From Pseudoalteromonas holothuriae (lineage in GTDB: Bacteria > Pseudomonadota > Gammaproteobacteria > Enterobacterales > Alteromonadaceae): a DNA stretch of 64,000 nt. The DNA lies in contig NZ_CAMAPC010000018.1 of assembly GCF_945859825.1 (NCBI RefSeq), forward strand, positions 1-64,000, in the 5' to 3' direction. Both the position numbers and the translations under genes were made by a program. The notes beneath the pieces are model-generated. The model did no database searches. It was given only the letters and a program-made list of their open reading frames with translations, and was not told where the DNA came from. This document shows positions 8,266 to 17,971 of this stretch, piece by piece (within the stretch, counting starts at the first letter, position 1; the number at the start of each line of letters is the position of its first letter).

Positions 8266-8267
8266 TA

Positions 8268-8582
8268 TTAGATAGTTTTACCAGTAGATTTGAAGATACG
8301 TAATTTCTTACCGTCTTCAATCTTGAAACCTACACGATCTGCTTTACCAGTTTCCTGGTTGAAGATCGCAACGTTTGATACGTCGATTGACGCTTCTTTC
8401 TCAACAATACCGCCAGCTTGCTGTAACTGAGGTACAGGCTTTTGGTGCTTCTTGATTAAGTTAATGCCTTCGACAAATACTCGACCAGCTTCTGTTACAA
8501 CTGAAAGCACTTTTCCGCGCTTACCTTTGTCTTTACCGGCTAGTACGATTACTTCGTCATCACGACGGATTTTTGCTGCCAT
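8268..8582 (-). CDS. rplX: 50S ribosomal protein L24
   Basis: This is the 104-residue L24, an assembly-initiator protein of the 50S subunit. The KOW motif is at the N-terminus (RRDDEVIVLAGKDKGKRGKV), followed by the conserved GINLIKKHQKP. It lies 10 bp after rplN and 15 bp before rplE. Confidence 0.98.
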   Translation of the reverse strand: MAAKIRRDDEVIVLAGKDKGKRGKVLSVVTEAGRVFVEGINLIKKHQKPVPQLQQAGGIVEKEASIDVSNVAIFNQETGKADRVGFKIEDGKKLRIFKSTGKTI

Positions 8583-8592
8583 GATAGACTCC

Positions 8593-8961
8593 TTATAGTA
8601 CTTCTGGGGCTAGTGAAACGATTTTCATGAACTTTTCAGTACGAAGTTCACGCGTCACAGGGCCGAAAATACGAGTACCAATAGGCTGTAAGTTATCATT
8701 TAAGATAACAGCCGCATTGCTATCGAAACGGATCAAAGAACCGTCCGGACGACGAACGCCTTTTCTAGTACGCACAACTACCGCGTTTTTAACATCACCT
8801 TTCTTCACTTTACCGCGAGGAATAGCTTCTTTAACAGAAACTTTAATGATGTCACCAACAGCCGCGTAGCGACGGTGCGAACCACCAAGGACTTTAATAC
8901 ACTGCACTTTGCGAGCGCCGCTGTTATCAGCAACGTCCAGCTGAGTTTGCATTTGGATCAT
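8593..8961 (-). CDS. rplN: 50S ribosomal protein L14
   Basis: This is the 122-residue L14, which sits at the subunit interface. It starts MIQMQTQLDVADNSGARKVQ and carries the family signature GDIIKVSVKEAIPRGKVKKG. It is the first gene of the spc operon, as in E. coli. Upstream, however, there is no rpsQ: a 271-bp non-coding stretch is followed by an unrelated deacetylase gene. Confidence 0.99.
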   Translation of the reverse strand: MIQMQTQLDVADNSGARKVQCIKVLGGSHRRYAAVGDIIKVSVKEAIPRGKVKKGDVKNAVVVRTRKGVRRPDGSLIRFDSNAAVILNDNLQPIGTRIFGPVTRELRTEKFMKIVSLAPEVL

Positions 8962-9070
8962 ATTAATGAGCTCCGGTGTAGTAATAACTCGCTTGAATTT
9001 TGTTTAAAATCAAAGCATTTAGATTATATTCCACTCAAAAAACGTGTTCTTTGTCTTTCAAGGGCGGGCA

Positions 9071-9099
9071 ATTGTACCAGCAAAGATTGGTTATGGATA
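9071..9099 (-). promoter_or_regulatory. Candidate spc-operon promoter
   Basis: In the non-coding stretch 8962-9232 the minus strand has an extended -10, TGG plus TACAAT (9076-9071). It is followed by a GC-rich discriminator TGCCCGCCC, typical of stringently controlled ribosomal promoters. The -35 is poor. A second perfect TATAAT occurs closer to rplN (9028-9023) without a clear -35. Either or both could drive rplN. Confidence 0.5.
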
Positions 9100-9232
9100 G
9101 TTCAATTTTTAATTAATTTAGTAAACGCAATCGTTACAGCAGGTACAGTTTTACTATGTGTGGGCCTAAGTTAGTTAATTCAAGACAAAAGTCTCTTTTA
9201 ACGTCAATTGTTTAAAAAGCACCCAAGTTATT

Positions 9233-10090
9233 TTACTCTGCTCTTTGCTTATCAATAAAGTTTGCTACATTATCTACCGTATCTAACCAGTAACCATTGC
9301 TTGGGTCTTTTAAATACACAATCAAAGCGTCAAGTGCATCGCGGTCAATTGTATATTTACCTTTTGACCCCACTTCATGCCCGGCTAAAATAATCCAGCT
9401 TTGGCTAAAGCGCATTGCCTCTAGCGTGGCTTTTATTTGCTCAAACGTCATACCATCAATGCGAATACCTGTAAGTTGGGCAAAATCGGTGTAGTTTGCA
9501 TTATTTGCCGTTTCATCAAGCCAAGTACGACCCGTGATAAATAGCTCAGCAATTAGTGGTACGTAACTTTGCACCTCGCTCCCTCGACCAACAAAGGTAT
9601 TACCACAAGGGTAGGCGAATGAGCGTGGGGGCACGCCTAAATTACTTTCAATAAACTGATTGGTCTTTTCAATATCATCACGCATCCACGTTAAATCAAC
9701 TTGCTCTAAGCCTTTACCCATAGCTCTTAGCCATTGGAAGTTACCCGTGCATAAATGGCTTTGTGTATGATTGCCAATTTCATGACCATTGTTAGCAACC
9801 CCTTGCCAATCGGCCAGCCTCGCCCGCACAGGTTCGGGCATTACATAAAAGGTCACTTTAACATTATATTTGTCTAAAATTGGCATGCCTACATCGAGTT
9901 GGCTCGCTCTAGCGTCGTCAAAGGTAATGCTAATGGCATTGCGCGCTTGGTTAGGATATTGCCATGCTTGGTCATTGTTCTTGGGGAATTGTTGCGTTGC
10001 TTTTGCTTGTGATTCAACTTCTACGCTATTGCAGCCAACCAAACCCAGTGTAAGCGTCAGTAGCAAAGCATTTTTTAACCGGCTCTTCAT
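9233..10090 (-). CDS. Polysaccharide deacetylase (NodB family) lipoprotein
   Basis: This is a 285-residue carbohydrate esterase 4 type deacetylase that probably removes acetyl groups from an envelope or environmental glycan. The start is set at the ATG at 10090, where AAGGAGG lies 5-6 bp upstream. A 7-codon upstream extension is possible but unsupported. A lipoprotein signal ends in LVGC (Cys20). The NodB metal and catalytic motifs are TFDD (Asp58-Asp59) and GNHTQSH (His108, His112), plus a later FAYPCG motif. The substrate cannot be read from sequence. It stands alone between the spc promoter region and the divergent kinase gene. Confidence 0.85.
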   Translation of the reverse strand: MKSRLKNALLLTLTLGLVGCNSVEVESQAKATQQFPKNNDQAWQYPNQARNAISITFDDARASQLDVGMPILDKYNVKVTFYVMPEPVRARLADWQGVANNGHEIGNHTQSHLCTGNFQWLRAMGKGLEQVDLTWMRDDIEKTNQFIESNLGVPPRSFAYPCGNTFVGRGSEVQSYVPLIAELFITGRTWLDETANNANYTDFAQLTGIRIDGMTFEQIKATLEAMRFSQSWIILAGHEVGSKGKYTIDRDALDALIVYLKDPSNGYWLDTVDNVANFIDKQRAE

Positions 10091-10239
10091 TTGTTCCTCC
10101 TTGGTGAACAAATTTACTCAAAAATTAGTAAACCATGACTTAAATACTGCCGCAATTAAATAAAATTAATCACACTTTTTATGTAATTAGAGGTTCTCAA
10201 CCTGCGTACATCCCTATAAACTGAAAAGTAAGAATAAAG

Positions 10240-12798
10240 TTGGAATTTGAGTTTGCAGTGATCGACCTAAGCACCCATTATCAAAACGTTTTACCTATTG
10301 GCCAAGGCGGTATGAGTTCCGTCTTTTTGGCGACAGATACAACGCTAGGTCGTAAAGTTGCGCTCAAAGTGTTAAATAATAAAAACCAGCACAGCCAAAG
10401 CCTGCTGGATGAAGCCCGCTTGCTTGCCAAGCTAAATCACCCAAATATCGTACAAATTTATAATGTACGCGAAATTGACGATTGCCTTGTGTTAGAAATG
10501 GAATACGTACAAGGGAGCACTTTATACAACTTTTCAAAAGAACGTCACCTCGATTTAGAGCAAAAGTTGTCAGTTTTGATTGATATTGCACAAGGGCTAG
10601 AAGCTGCGCATAAACAACAGATTTTACATTTAGACTTAAAACCCGCCAATATATTAGTCGATGACCAAGGCCGCGCTAAAATAGCCGACTTTGGTATATC
10701 TCAGCTAAAAGGTGAGCAAGAGCTTGCCAATATGTCGAGTTTTGGCAGCTTAACCTCTATGTCTCCTGAGCAACTGCGTGAAGAGCCTCTTGATCAACGT
10801 AGTGACTTGTTTTCTTTTGGTTTGTTAGCTTATCAATTGCTCGCTGGTACTCACCCGTACCGCCCTCAAGCTCTCGAAGATAGCGATATAGCCATTGCAG
10901 AACAAATTAAATTTACCCCACTTGAAAATAGTGCTCGCGCTATCATTGAACTACCTAGTGCTTTAATTACACTGCTCGATCGCTTACTGCAATTTAATAA
11001 AGACTTACGCCCCAATAGCGCTGATGAAGTTGCCATGCAGCTTAAACAAATTATTATGACGGTGAGCTACGACAATAGCGATCCTACCGTTGAAATAAGT
11101 AGCGTAAACCTCACTAATCCAAAAAAAGCGAAAGGTAAATTGCTGGCTTTCTTTTCATTTATCCTTTTTGTGGTCGGTTTAATTGGCAGCGGTATTTGGT
11201 ATTGGCAAGTAAACAAGCCCAAAACCTATATTGCCGCACTGCCAATTAAATATGATGAGCAATCGTCGCTGACGGATACCCAACAACGCATTGTTAAACT
11301 GGGCCTAGACGATGCGATTAGTAACTTTATTTTGCAAGATAGTAGCACCTTGCAAGTGTCTAACTCCGAAGTGGAAAGCGCGATTAAGTTAATGGGTGAA
11401 GAAACATCGTTGGCAAGTTTAAGCAAAGCGCTGGGTGCGAATATTTTATTAGAACCCAAACTATCGTGTCGCGGGTCGATTTGTGAAGTGATATTGAATG
11501 CGATAGATGGTGGTAAGGCTACTATGATCAAGTCTACACGTTATAGTGTTGATGCGGAGAGTTTTAGTGAAGCATATAGGAATAGTTTGAATCATGTGAG
11601 TGGGTTATTTTCGCAAGAGGCTCAGCATGATGAGATGAGTGAAGAGTTTTTTGATGAGTATGTCGAGCTAGTGCAGATATTTGATACTGGAGTTCAAGAT
11701 TTAGAACAAAGCCTTAGCCAAATACGTACACTAATACGACTCGCTCCAAACTTCACCCCCTTATATAGTTTGTATCGCCGTGTTGTAATTGAAACTCATC
11801 GCGTCAGTTCAAATTCAGCACAACTGCTAGACTTTTTAGACATATTGGAAAACGCACCTAGTAACTACAGAGCAAGCCCTGACTATACGCTTAGCCTTAT
11901 TCTTGTATATCAAGCATTAAAAGACTGGAAACAGGCTGAAAATCTAATTAACTCATTAGAAAGCTCATCTATGGAACCATATGAGCTATATAGTATCAAA
12001 GCTAATTATTACAGAGAAAGAGCCCTCTACCAAGACGCTCTCGATAACACTCTTAAAGCTTACCAACTAAGGCCTACGCTACAAATAACACGAAACACGG
12101 CCATTATTTATTTACTAAATGGTGATTACTCAACTGCACTAACCTATTTGAATCTAGTAATAGATGCGGCTCCAGATGACTACTGGGCACTGCAAGCATA
12201 TGCTGATATTTCGCTTTTAAACGACTCACCTCAAAAAGCAATAGAAGCATATAACAAGTTGCTTTCATACTCTCCAAATGCCTCTCAAGCACTGACAAAC
12301 CTTTCTATCGCTTATGCACTTGTTGGGAGTTTTCAAAAATCAGAAGAAAGTGCAAAACAGGCTTATCTCTTAAACACTGAGAATGTAAGCTATATAATCA
12401 ATTTCGCTGACAGTCTTTCATATTTAGGTAAAACTGAAAAAGCTGAGCAGCTTTATAAAGAGGTTCTCGATTTAACACATGAGTCGGATAATTCCGATTT
12501 CCTTCTCGTTAGAGCCCAAGCATTACTTCATTCTGGACTTGAGTTTGAAGCTTTAAGACTGCTCAAAGAAATAGAAACTACGAACCCGAACAACTATGAT
12601 CTTAAGTTTGTTAAGGCTTTAATATTGACAACGCTAGGCGAACATCAGTCAGCATTATTAGCAGTTGAAGAAAGTATCAATGAAGGATGGAGTAAAAACT
12701 TTTTCACTTTGCCTTGGTTTACAAACCTTTGTCAGCATAGGGCAAAACTCACACAACTAATTGGCACAGAGAACTCAGAACGTCTCTGTGTCAATTAA
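10240..12798 (+). CDS. Membrane serine/threonine protein kinase with TPR-like C-terminus
   Basis: This is an 852-residue Hanks-type kinase. The glycine loop is GQGGMSSV (21-28), the ATP lysine is Lys43 in VALK, the catalytic loop is HLDLKPAN (130-137), the metal motif is DFG (150-152), and SPEQL and DQRSD follow. A single membrane helix lies near 303-325 (FFSFILFVVGLIGSGIWYW). The rest should be periplasmic: first a domain of unknown type (about 330-460), then helical repeats resembling TPRs from about 560 to the end. The start is uncertain: a TTG at 10240 or a GTG at 10258, neither with a strong ribosome site. Its signal and targets are unknown, and no phosphatase gene is adjacent. Confidence 0.88.
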   Translation: MEFEFAVIDLSTHYQNVLPIGQGGMSSVFLATDTTLGRKVALKVLNNKNQHSQSLLDEARLLAKLNHPNIVQIYNVREIDDCLVLEMEYVQGSTLYNFSKERHLDLEQKLSVLIDIAQGLEAAHKQQILHLDLKPANILVDDQGRAKIADFGISQLKGEQELANMSSFGSLTSMSPEQLREEPLDQRSDLFSFGLLAYQLLAGTHPYRPQALEDSDIAIAEQIKFTPLENSARAIIELPSALITLLDRLLQFNKDLRPNSADEVAMQLKQIIMTVSYDNSDPTVEISSVNLTNPKKAKGKLLAFFSFILFVVGLIGSGIWYWQVNKPKTYIAALPIKYDEQSSLTDTQQRIVKLGLDDAISNFILQDSSTLQVSNSEVESAIKLMGEETSLASLSKALGANILLEPKLSCRGSICEVILNAIDGGKATMIKSTRYSVDAESFSEAYRNSLNHVSGLFSQEAQHDEMSEEFFDEYVELVQIFDTGVQDLEQSLSQIRTLIRLAPNFTPLYSLYRRVVIETHRVSSNSAQLLDFLDILENAPSNYRASPDYTLSLILVYQALKDWKQAENLINSLESSSMEPYELYSIKANYYRERALYQDALDNTLKAYQLRPTLQITRNTAIIYLLNGDYSTALTYLNLVIDAAPDDYWALQAYADISLLNDSPQKAIEAYNKLLSYSPNASQALTNLSIAYALVGSFQKSEESAKQAYLLNTENVSYIINFADSLSYLGKTEKAEQLYKEVLDLTHESDNSDFLLVRAQALLHSGLEFEALRLLKEIETTNPNNYDLKFVKALILTTLGEHQSALLAVEESINEGWSKNFFTLPWFTNLCQHRAKLTQLIGTENSERLCVN

Positions 12799-12807
12799 AT
12801 ATAATTT

Positions 12808-13305
12808 TTATCTTGGCTGAGTGCCTCCAATTACCACTTTAGGATCTTGCGAAAAATAACGCTTAACTGGTTCAAGTGAATTATTGCTATCGGTCTTTTG
12901 CTCAACCACTAAACGAAAATCAATGGTCGCTTCACCCAAAGGCTCTAGGGTAAAGCTCATTGCCTGTGGCTCGGTCATTAAGCGCTTTATGTCATCAGCA
13001 CTTAATGTGTGATCCAAGCTAACTGCTTCAATAATCACTGTCACAGCGTTCTTATCCGCTGATACATTACTCGTAAGGTTGTAATTGAAGTTATCTTGAG
13101 CTTCAGTAAATAAGGTGCCGTTTTCAGTGAACTTCCATTCACCCTGACTTTCTGACGCAAGCGTATAAATTAAAACCGCTTGGTCGCCATTGTTAAGTTG
13201 TATATTTAGCGTGTCACCATTTGAATTTGTCTGTTGGGTAATCTGCCAATCTTCACCTGTTGCATCAGGTTTCACTGTATAGTGATATGTGTTTGTTTGG
13301 TCCAT
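12808..13305 (-). CDS. Uncharacterised protein (165 aa)
   Basis: I do not recognise this family. It is a 165-residue, soluble-looking protein rich in Asn, Gln, Thr and Asp, with no signal peptide or membrane helix. GAAGGAAA lies well placed before the ATG at 13305, so translation is plausible. It converges on the kinase gene with only 9 bp between stop codons. No motif hints at function. Confidence 0.65.
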   Translation of the reverse strand: MDQTNTYHYTVKPDATGEDWQITQQTNSNGDTLNIQLNNGDQAVLIYTLASESQGEWKFTENGTLFTEAQDNFNYNLTSNVSADKNAVTVIIEAVSLDHTLSADDIKRLMTEPQAMSFTLEPLGEATIDFRLVVEQKTDSNNSLEPVKRYFSQDPKVVIGGTQPR

Positions 13306-13463
13306 GCGAGTTTCCTTCGTTTATGTGAGGAGATAAGTCATATAACCATATTAAGTACGCAAATACGATTACATCAAATTACAGCTATTTTAATGCATTA
13401 TAAACAATAAACAGCATTTTTCGGGGCGAACTGCAAGTATACTCAATAGTGAAGCTTAAGTGT

Positions 13464-14300
13464 TCATTTATCAGCAACACAATCAGGCTCAAAACAATAC
13501 TCAGCAGCATCAATAATTATTTTACAATCATAAAAGTGACTGGGTATTGCCTGATCATAGCGCCGCTCTTGAGCTGCATTTTTTACTGTATCAACTAAGG
13601 CTTGCCTTTGCTGAACCCACCTCTTTGGAAAGTTTGGATTATTGTGGATATGAGATAGGCCCCTAAACTCAAAATAAATTGTTCTGCGTTGGCTATCGCT
13701 TTTTTGTTTATTAGAGCCATGAATGGTTCTGGCATGATGAAATACCACCTCTGCGGCTTTTACATCCACATGGTGGGCCTTAATATGGCCGCTGGTTAAA
13801 TCTCGCTTATAGTTACACACCGTTTTGGTATTTAAGTGAGAGCCTGCAAGTACTTTGAGTGCACCTTGTTCCGCATAGGCATCATCAAGATACACCCCCA
13901 CGGTGAGTATGGTATCAGTGGTATTGGTATTAACATCTCGGTGCCAATCAAAAGCATTATCCCATGGATGCTTAACTAACAGCGACTCATAGATAGGTAG
14001 CACGGGTTCACCGATAATATGTTCAGCAATTTGGATGATGTTAGGCTGTACTAACAAATCAATAAACTGTGGCGCAAATAAAAATAAATCATTCACGCGA
14101 GACACAAAACGTGTACCTTGGTATTGCCCAACCGCAATTCGCTCTAATTGCTGTTCGTTATCAGCGAGCGCTGTTGTGTTCTCCATCACTTGCAAACTCA
14201 GTTGTTGCAATTGATTAAGTAAAGAAGCACTCAACGCTTGTTTAATGACGCCATAACCCTGATTATGGAAATCTACATACCATTGCTGTGTTTGTGTCAT
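13464..14300 (-). CDS. Phytanoyl-CoA dioxygenase (PhyH) family protein
   Basis: This is a 278-residue Fe(II)/2-oxoglutarate-dependent oxygenase. The iron triad is visible as His120 and Asp122 (WHRDV) with distal His194 (TIHGS). A following Arg near 205-206 would bind 2-oxoglutarate. GGGAAG precedes the ATG. Family members hydroxylate diverse small molecules, so the substrate is open. It stands alone on the minus strand between the 165-residue protein gene and the AsmA-like gene. Confidence 0.8.
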   Translation of the reverse strand: MTQTQQWYVDFHNQGYGVIKQALSASLLNQLQQLSLQVMENTTALADNEQQLERIAVGQYQGTRFVSRVNDLFLFAPQFIDLLVQPNIIQIAEHIIGEPVLPIYESLLVKHPWDNAFDWHRDVNTNTTDTILTVGVYLDDAYAEQGALKVLAGSHLNTKTVCNYKRDLTSGHIKAHHVDVKAAEVVFHHARTIHGSNKQKSDSQRRTIYFEFRGLSHIHNNPNFPKRWVQQRQALVDTVKNAAQERRYDQAIPSHFYDCKIIIDAAEYCFEPDCVADK

Positions 14301-14371
14301 GTTTAACTTCCCTATCTACTAAAGGGGGAAACAAAAACTGAAGCCCCCAACACCAACCAAACCGCTAAAGC

Positions 14372-16309
14372 CTAACCACCAAATAGCCCTTTGAGCTTAT
14401 CTTTTAATTTATCCTTTAATTTATCTTTGGCTTTGTCTTTAGCCGCGCCACCTACATCAATGTTCACATCCACTTTATGGAATGGACCTTTGATACGCAG
14501 TGGTACTTTAAATCCAGTGCTGTCATCGGTGCTGGCTTGGCCTTCAATGGTATCAACAATGCCTGTCACTAAACGGTAGTTCACATTAGTTTGCGGTAAG
14601 TCTACATCCCCTTCACCCGTAATACGAATAAGCGGGCTTGCTAAATACAGATCAGTATTAACGCCAACGCCATTGGTAAAAATCATGCTCCCCGTTAAAG
14701 ATGAAAAGTCGGTTTTTTGCTCGGGGTTATAATCGGCGTTTAAGCCTTCTTTTAAGGATGAAAAGTCGCCTTTGAGCATTTCTTTGGCTTTACGGGTCAT
14801 TTCAGCAATGTTAGCACCTTTAACGCCACCATCTTTTAAATTAAATGCCAGTTTTCCGCCAAGCGCTGATACAAATGCTTTTTGACTTTGCCCTGTCGTG
14901 GTTAAATCCCAATTTATACTGCCTTTGCCTAATACTTTGTCAAAACCTACCGCATCAGTTAACAGCGGTTCAGCATTGATGCTATCAAGCGCAAACTGGG
15001 TCTTTACTTTGTAAGGCGTGCGACTGGTATTGAGTGTAACCGTGCCCTTGCCTGTTCCCTCATAAGCATTGAACTTATCTAAACCAATATTTGCCACACC
15101 GTTGTTCAGCTTGAATGATAACTGGTTTTCACCCAGTTTTATCTCACGCGCTTTAAGGCCTGTTGAACGAACAACTATATTTGCATCTAGCGACTTTAAA
15201 GCAGATAAATCAATGGTTGTATCATCCCATACAATAGGTTGCGCTTGTTGCGGCTCTACTGGTGCTTTAGATTGCTCTATAGGTTCGGGTAAGTAAGGAT
15301 TTAAATCCAACATACCTAAGTCTACATTCGCTTGCACGTTTAAACGATTACCTAGCTGTAACTCACTTTGACCTGCAATCGATAATTTATCTAGTTTGGC
15401 GACTAGCTTTTCAAGTGTGAATGTTTGCCCTGAAAAACGCATACTGCCGTTCACTTCAAAGCCATTAAATGCATTCTCTTTTGCTTTTAGGTCCACACCC
15501 TGCCATTGTGCTATGGCTTTTACTGAACCACCTTTGAGTGTAAGTTCACCTTGGATATCTTTGCCACCTTGTGCCACTTTTCCTGTAAAGGTCATATCAA
15601 CTAAGGCTGAGTTAAGTGTTTGTGTTACCGTAAACGGGTTGCCGCTAATGAGCTTTTCTGGTGTTGCTAACATCGTGTTAAGTTCAAACACTTGTTTTTG
15701 ATAGGTAATAGACCCCGCAATTGCCAAGGTGTCACGTAATGAAGGTAACTGCACCGTCACCTCCACATCACTCAGCTGATGCTTTACACCTGTTTGGCCA
15801 TCGGCATAGGTAAATGTACCGCCATAAATAGCCACCTCCCCTAACTTTACATCAAAGTTAGTGGGTAAAGAGGTTGTCTCTTTATTTTGTTCTGTTTGCG
15901 AGTCTGTTTTTGATGGCTGTGTAGGCAGTATTTGCCAATTAGGCACGCCCTGTTGATTGGTTTCTAATAAAATATCAGGCTGGCGAATAACAAACTTCTC
16001 AAGCTTAGCTTCGCCACTAAATACTGATAACCAAGGAATGTGAACTTCAAGGGCTTGCATGCTCACCATGTCTTCTCGACTGCCTGAAGACATATTGGCA
16101 AAGTGTACATCATTGAGTTCTATTTTTAAGCTTGGCAGCACTGACAACTCGCTTTGCCCTAAGATCTGTAGTTTTCTACCTGTATTTAATTCAACTTGCT
16201 CAGAGAGCTCACTTATAATACGTTCAGTAGGAATTAAAAATGGTGCAGCAAGTACTACACCAACTAATACCAGAATTGTTCCACCCAATACCTTTATCGC
16301 GGTTTTCAT
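14372..16309 (-). CDS. AsmA family protein
   Basis: This is a 645-residue AsmA-like envelope protein (E. coli AsmA 617). An N-terminal hydrophobic anchor (about 5-25) is followed by a long periplasmic beta-rich region with the AsmA C-terminal domain (about 380-600). It ends in a low-complexity Lys-rich tail (repeats of KDKLKDKLK). Relatives are proposed to act in phospholipid transport or outer-membrane assembly. AAGGAA precedes the ATG at 16309. Confidence 0.85.
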   Translation of the reverse strand: MKTAIKVLGGTILVLVGVVLAAPFLIPTERIISELSEQVELNTGRKLQILGQSELSVLPSLKIELNDVHFANMSSGSREDMVSMQALEVHIPWLSVFSGEAKLEKFVIRQPDILLETNQQGVPNWQILPTQPSKTDSQTEQNKETTSLPTNFDVKLGEVAIYGGTFTYADGQTGVKHQLSDVEVTVQLPSLRDTLAIAGSITYQKQVFELNTMLATPEKLISGNPFTVTQTLNSALVDMTFTGKVAQGGKDIQGELTLKGGSVKAIAQWQGVDLKAKENAFNGFEVNGSMRFSGQTFTLEKLVAKLDKLSIAGQSELQLGNRLNVQANVDLGMLDLNPYLPEPIEQSKAPVEPQQAQPIVWDDTTIDLSALKSLDANIVVRSTGLKAREIKLGENQLSFKLNNGVANIGLDKFNAYEGTGKGTVTLNTSRTPYKVKTQFALDSINAEPLLTDAVGFDKVLGKGSINWDLTTTGQSQKAFVSALGGKLAFNLKDGGVKGANIAEMTRKAKEMLKGDFSSLKEGLNADYNPEQKTDFSSLTGSMIFTNGVGVNTDLYLASPLIRITGEGDVDLPQTNVNYRLVTGIVDTIEGQASTDDSTGFKVPLRIKGPFHKVDVNIDVGGAAKDKAKDKLKDKLKDKLKGLFGG

Positions 16310-16553
16310 AACATTCCTTAATGATTCATGGCTGAAGCGATTACTACTATAGTAGCGCTGCTAATAACTAAATTCATGCATATTCACTATGATAACAGTA
16401 AAAATAATTGCTGCAGAATGATGTTTATCTTGAAAGCGGCGTAAATATCGCTTTATTGGATTGTAAGTTCGCAATTCTTCGGTATGATCGCCCGCCCTTG
16501 TCATTTTTATCTGACATTGGCTAAACTTTAACGATGAATTTTTAAGCAAGTGT

Positions 16554-17738
16554 GTGGAGACTCAAACCAGCATGAAAAAGTTGCTCATTTCCCCGTCGCA
16601 AATGGCTCTAGGTGAACAAGAAAGTCAGATTTACCAGAATATCTTAAAACAAGCGACCGAGATCAGCCTAAACCTAATGGCGGTGAAGGTAGAGAACCAC
16701 CCGGAAGATTTTTTACAATGGTGCTATGAACTACAAGACATTGCAAAAAACCGACTCAATTTTGATTTATTAGATGATCACCAACTTCCAACAGTTAAAA
16801 AACTACAAGACCAACTGACCTCTGCGATTAGCTTTTTGCAATTAAAAACGCTACGTATTACACCTTGGCCGGTGTTGGCTGCTTTTGTAGAACAACATAG
16901 TGAAGTATTAGCACTTGATGAGCAGTTAAAGTTAGTGACCTATTTAGCTGACAAACGTACTGCTGCTTTAAAAGAGATGATTGTTGAAGACCGCTTAGCG
17001 TTTAGTGGCAAACATGCTGCTTCATTAGACCCAGCAGTATACAACTTTGATGTAGAATGGTTTAGCTCAACTAAAAATGCCAAAGGTTTTCATCAGCTAT
17101 TAGCCGATTTACCGGGTGCTTTTGATGAAGCGTTGGCACATATTCCAGCCCAAGGCGACGTCACAGAGCAAGATTACCAACAGTTTATGATTGCCTATTT
17201 TATGGCGTTTAATGGGAGTGACGAAAAGCCGACCCTTGCGCCTGCTACACGTTTATTAGCTATGCGCCGCCCTGATGTATTCACACCTATTAGCAACTCA
17301 AAACTCGATGCATTATGTTCAGCACTTGGGATTACAAAACTAAATAATCGCGACTTTGAACGCTATTGGCAAGATATCGTATTAACGGTTCATGCAATGC
17401 CTTGGTTTAAAATGCCAACACCTGCAAATGAGCTTGAACAACAACTTGTCGACATTAAAGCCTTACTGCCTTGTTGGTTTTACTATGTAGACAAAAGCAC
17501 TTCTGAAAACTCTAACTACTTAAAGTTATTAAATAAGCCAAAGCGCACAACCAGTAGCGGTGGTAAAAAAACGGTCCGCCGTGGTAAAGAATCTGCCGAG
17601 ATATTAGTTGATAGAGCACTCAGTGACGAGTCTATTCCTGAGCACATTCGTGCCAAACGTGATTCTATCATTGCTGAAGTTGAAAAAGGACGCAGTGTGA
17701 ATGAAACTATTTCATTAATGCGCACTATTTTTGGTTAA
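16554..17738 (+). CDS. Uncharacterised protein (394 aa or 388 aa)
   Basis: I do not recognise this family with confidence. It is a cytosolic-looking protein of about 390 residues without signal or membrane helices. A basic Gly/Lys/Arg patch (SSGGKKTVRRGK, near 340-350) precedes a short helical C-terminus. The start may be the GTG at 16554 or the ATG at 16572; GGAG at 16556-16559 favours the latter with long spacing. It is divergent from the AsmA-family gene across a 244-bp gap. Confidence 0.75.
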   Translation: METQTSMKKLLISPSQMALGEQESQIYQNILKQATEISLNLMAVKVENHPEDFLQWCYELQDIAKNRLNFDLLDDHQLPTVKKLQDQLTSAISFLQLKTLRITPWPVLAAFVEQHSEVLALDEQLKLVTYLADKRTAALKEMIVEDRLAFSGKHAASLDPAVYNFDVEWFSSTKNAKGFHQLLADLPGAFDEALAHIPAQGDVTEQDYQQFMIAYFMAFNGSDEKPTLAPATRLLAMRRPDVFTPISNSKLDALCSALGITKLNNRDFERYWQDIVLTVHAMPWFKMPTPANELEQQLVDIKALLPCWFYYVDKSTSENSNYLKLLNKPKRTTSSGGKKTVRRGKESAEILVDRALSDESIPEHIRAKRDSIIAEVEKGRSVNETISLMRTIFG

Positions 17739-17758
17739 GTAGTCTTTTGTACAGTTGA

Positions 17759-17792
17759 TTTGCACATGTTACTTGCTAGGTACATGTGCAAA
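17759..17792. repeat. Inverted repeat downstream of the 390-residue gene
   Basis: Perfect 11-bp arms TTTGCACATGT and ACATGTGCAAA are separated by 12 bp. It lies 21 bp after the stop codon at 17738. There is no T-run, so it is either a weak terminator stem or a protein-binding palindrome. Confidence 0.5.
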
Positions 17793-17971
17793 ACCTTCCC
17801 TCATTATGCACCAGCAAAGTGCACTTGTAGAAATAGCACTCCTCTAATACTGTAAATTAGGTGAATAAAATTCATATTTATCATCGCATTAAATAAAACA
17901 CGAAGATTTTCAAAAATTTGGCGTAGCCGTTGCTAATATTAGTTATATCTCACAGCGCTTTAGGAAATATA

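Noticed and set aside
17759..17792. The 11-bp inverted repeat as a firm intrinsic terminator.
   Set aside because: It lacks a T-run and has a 12-base loop; recorded only as a repeat.
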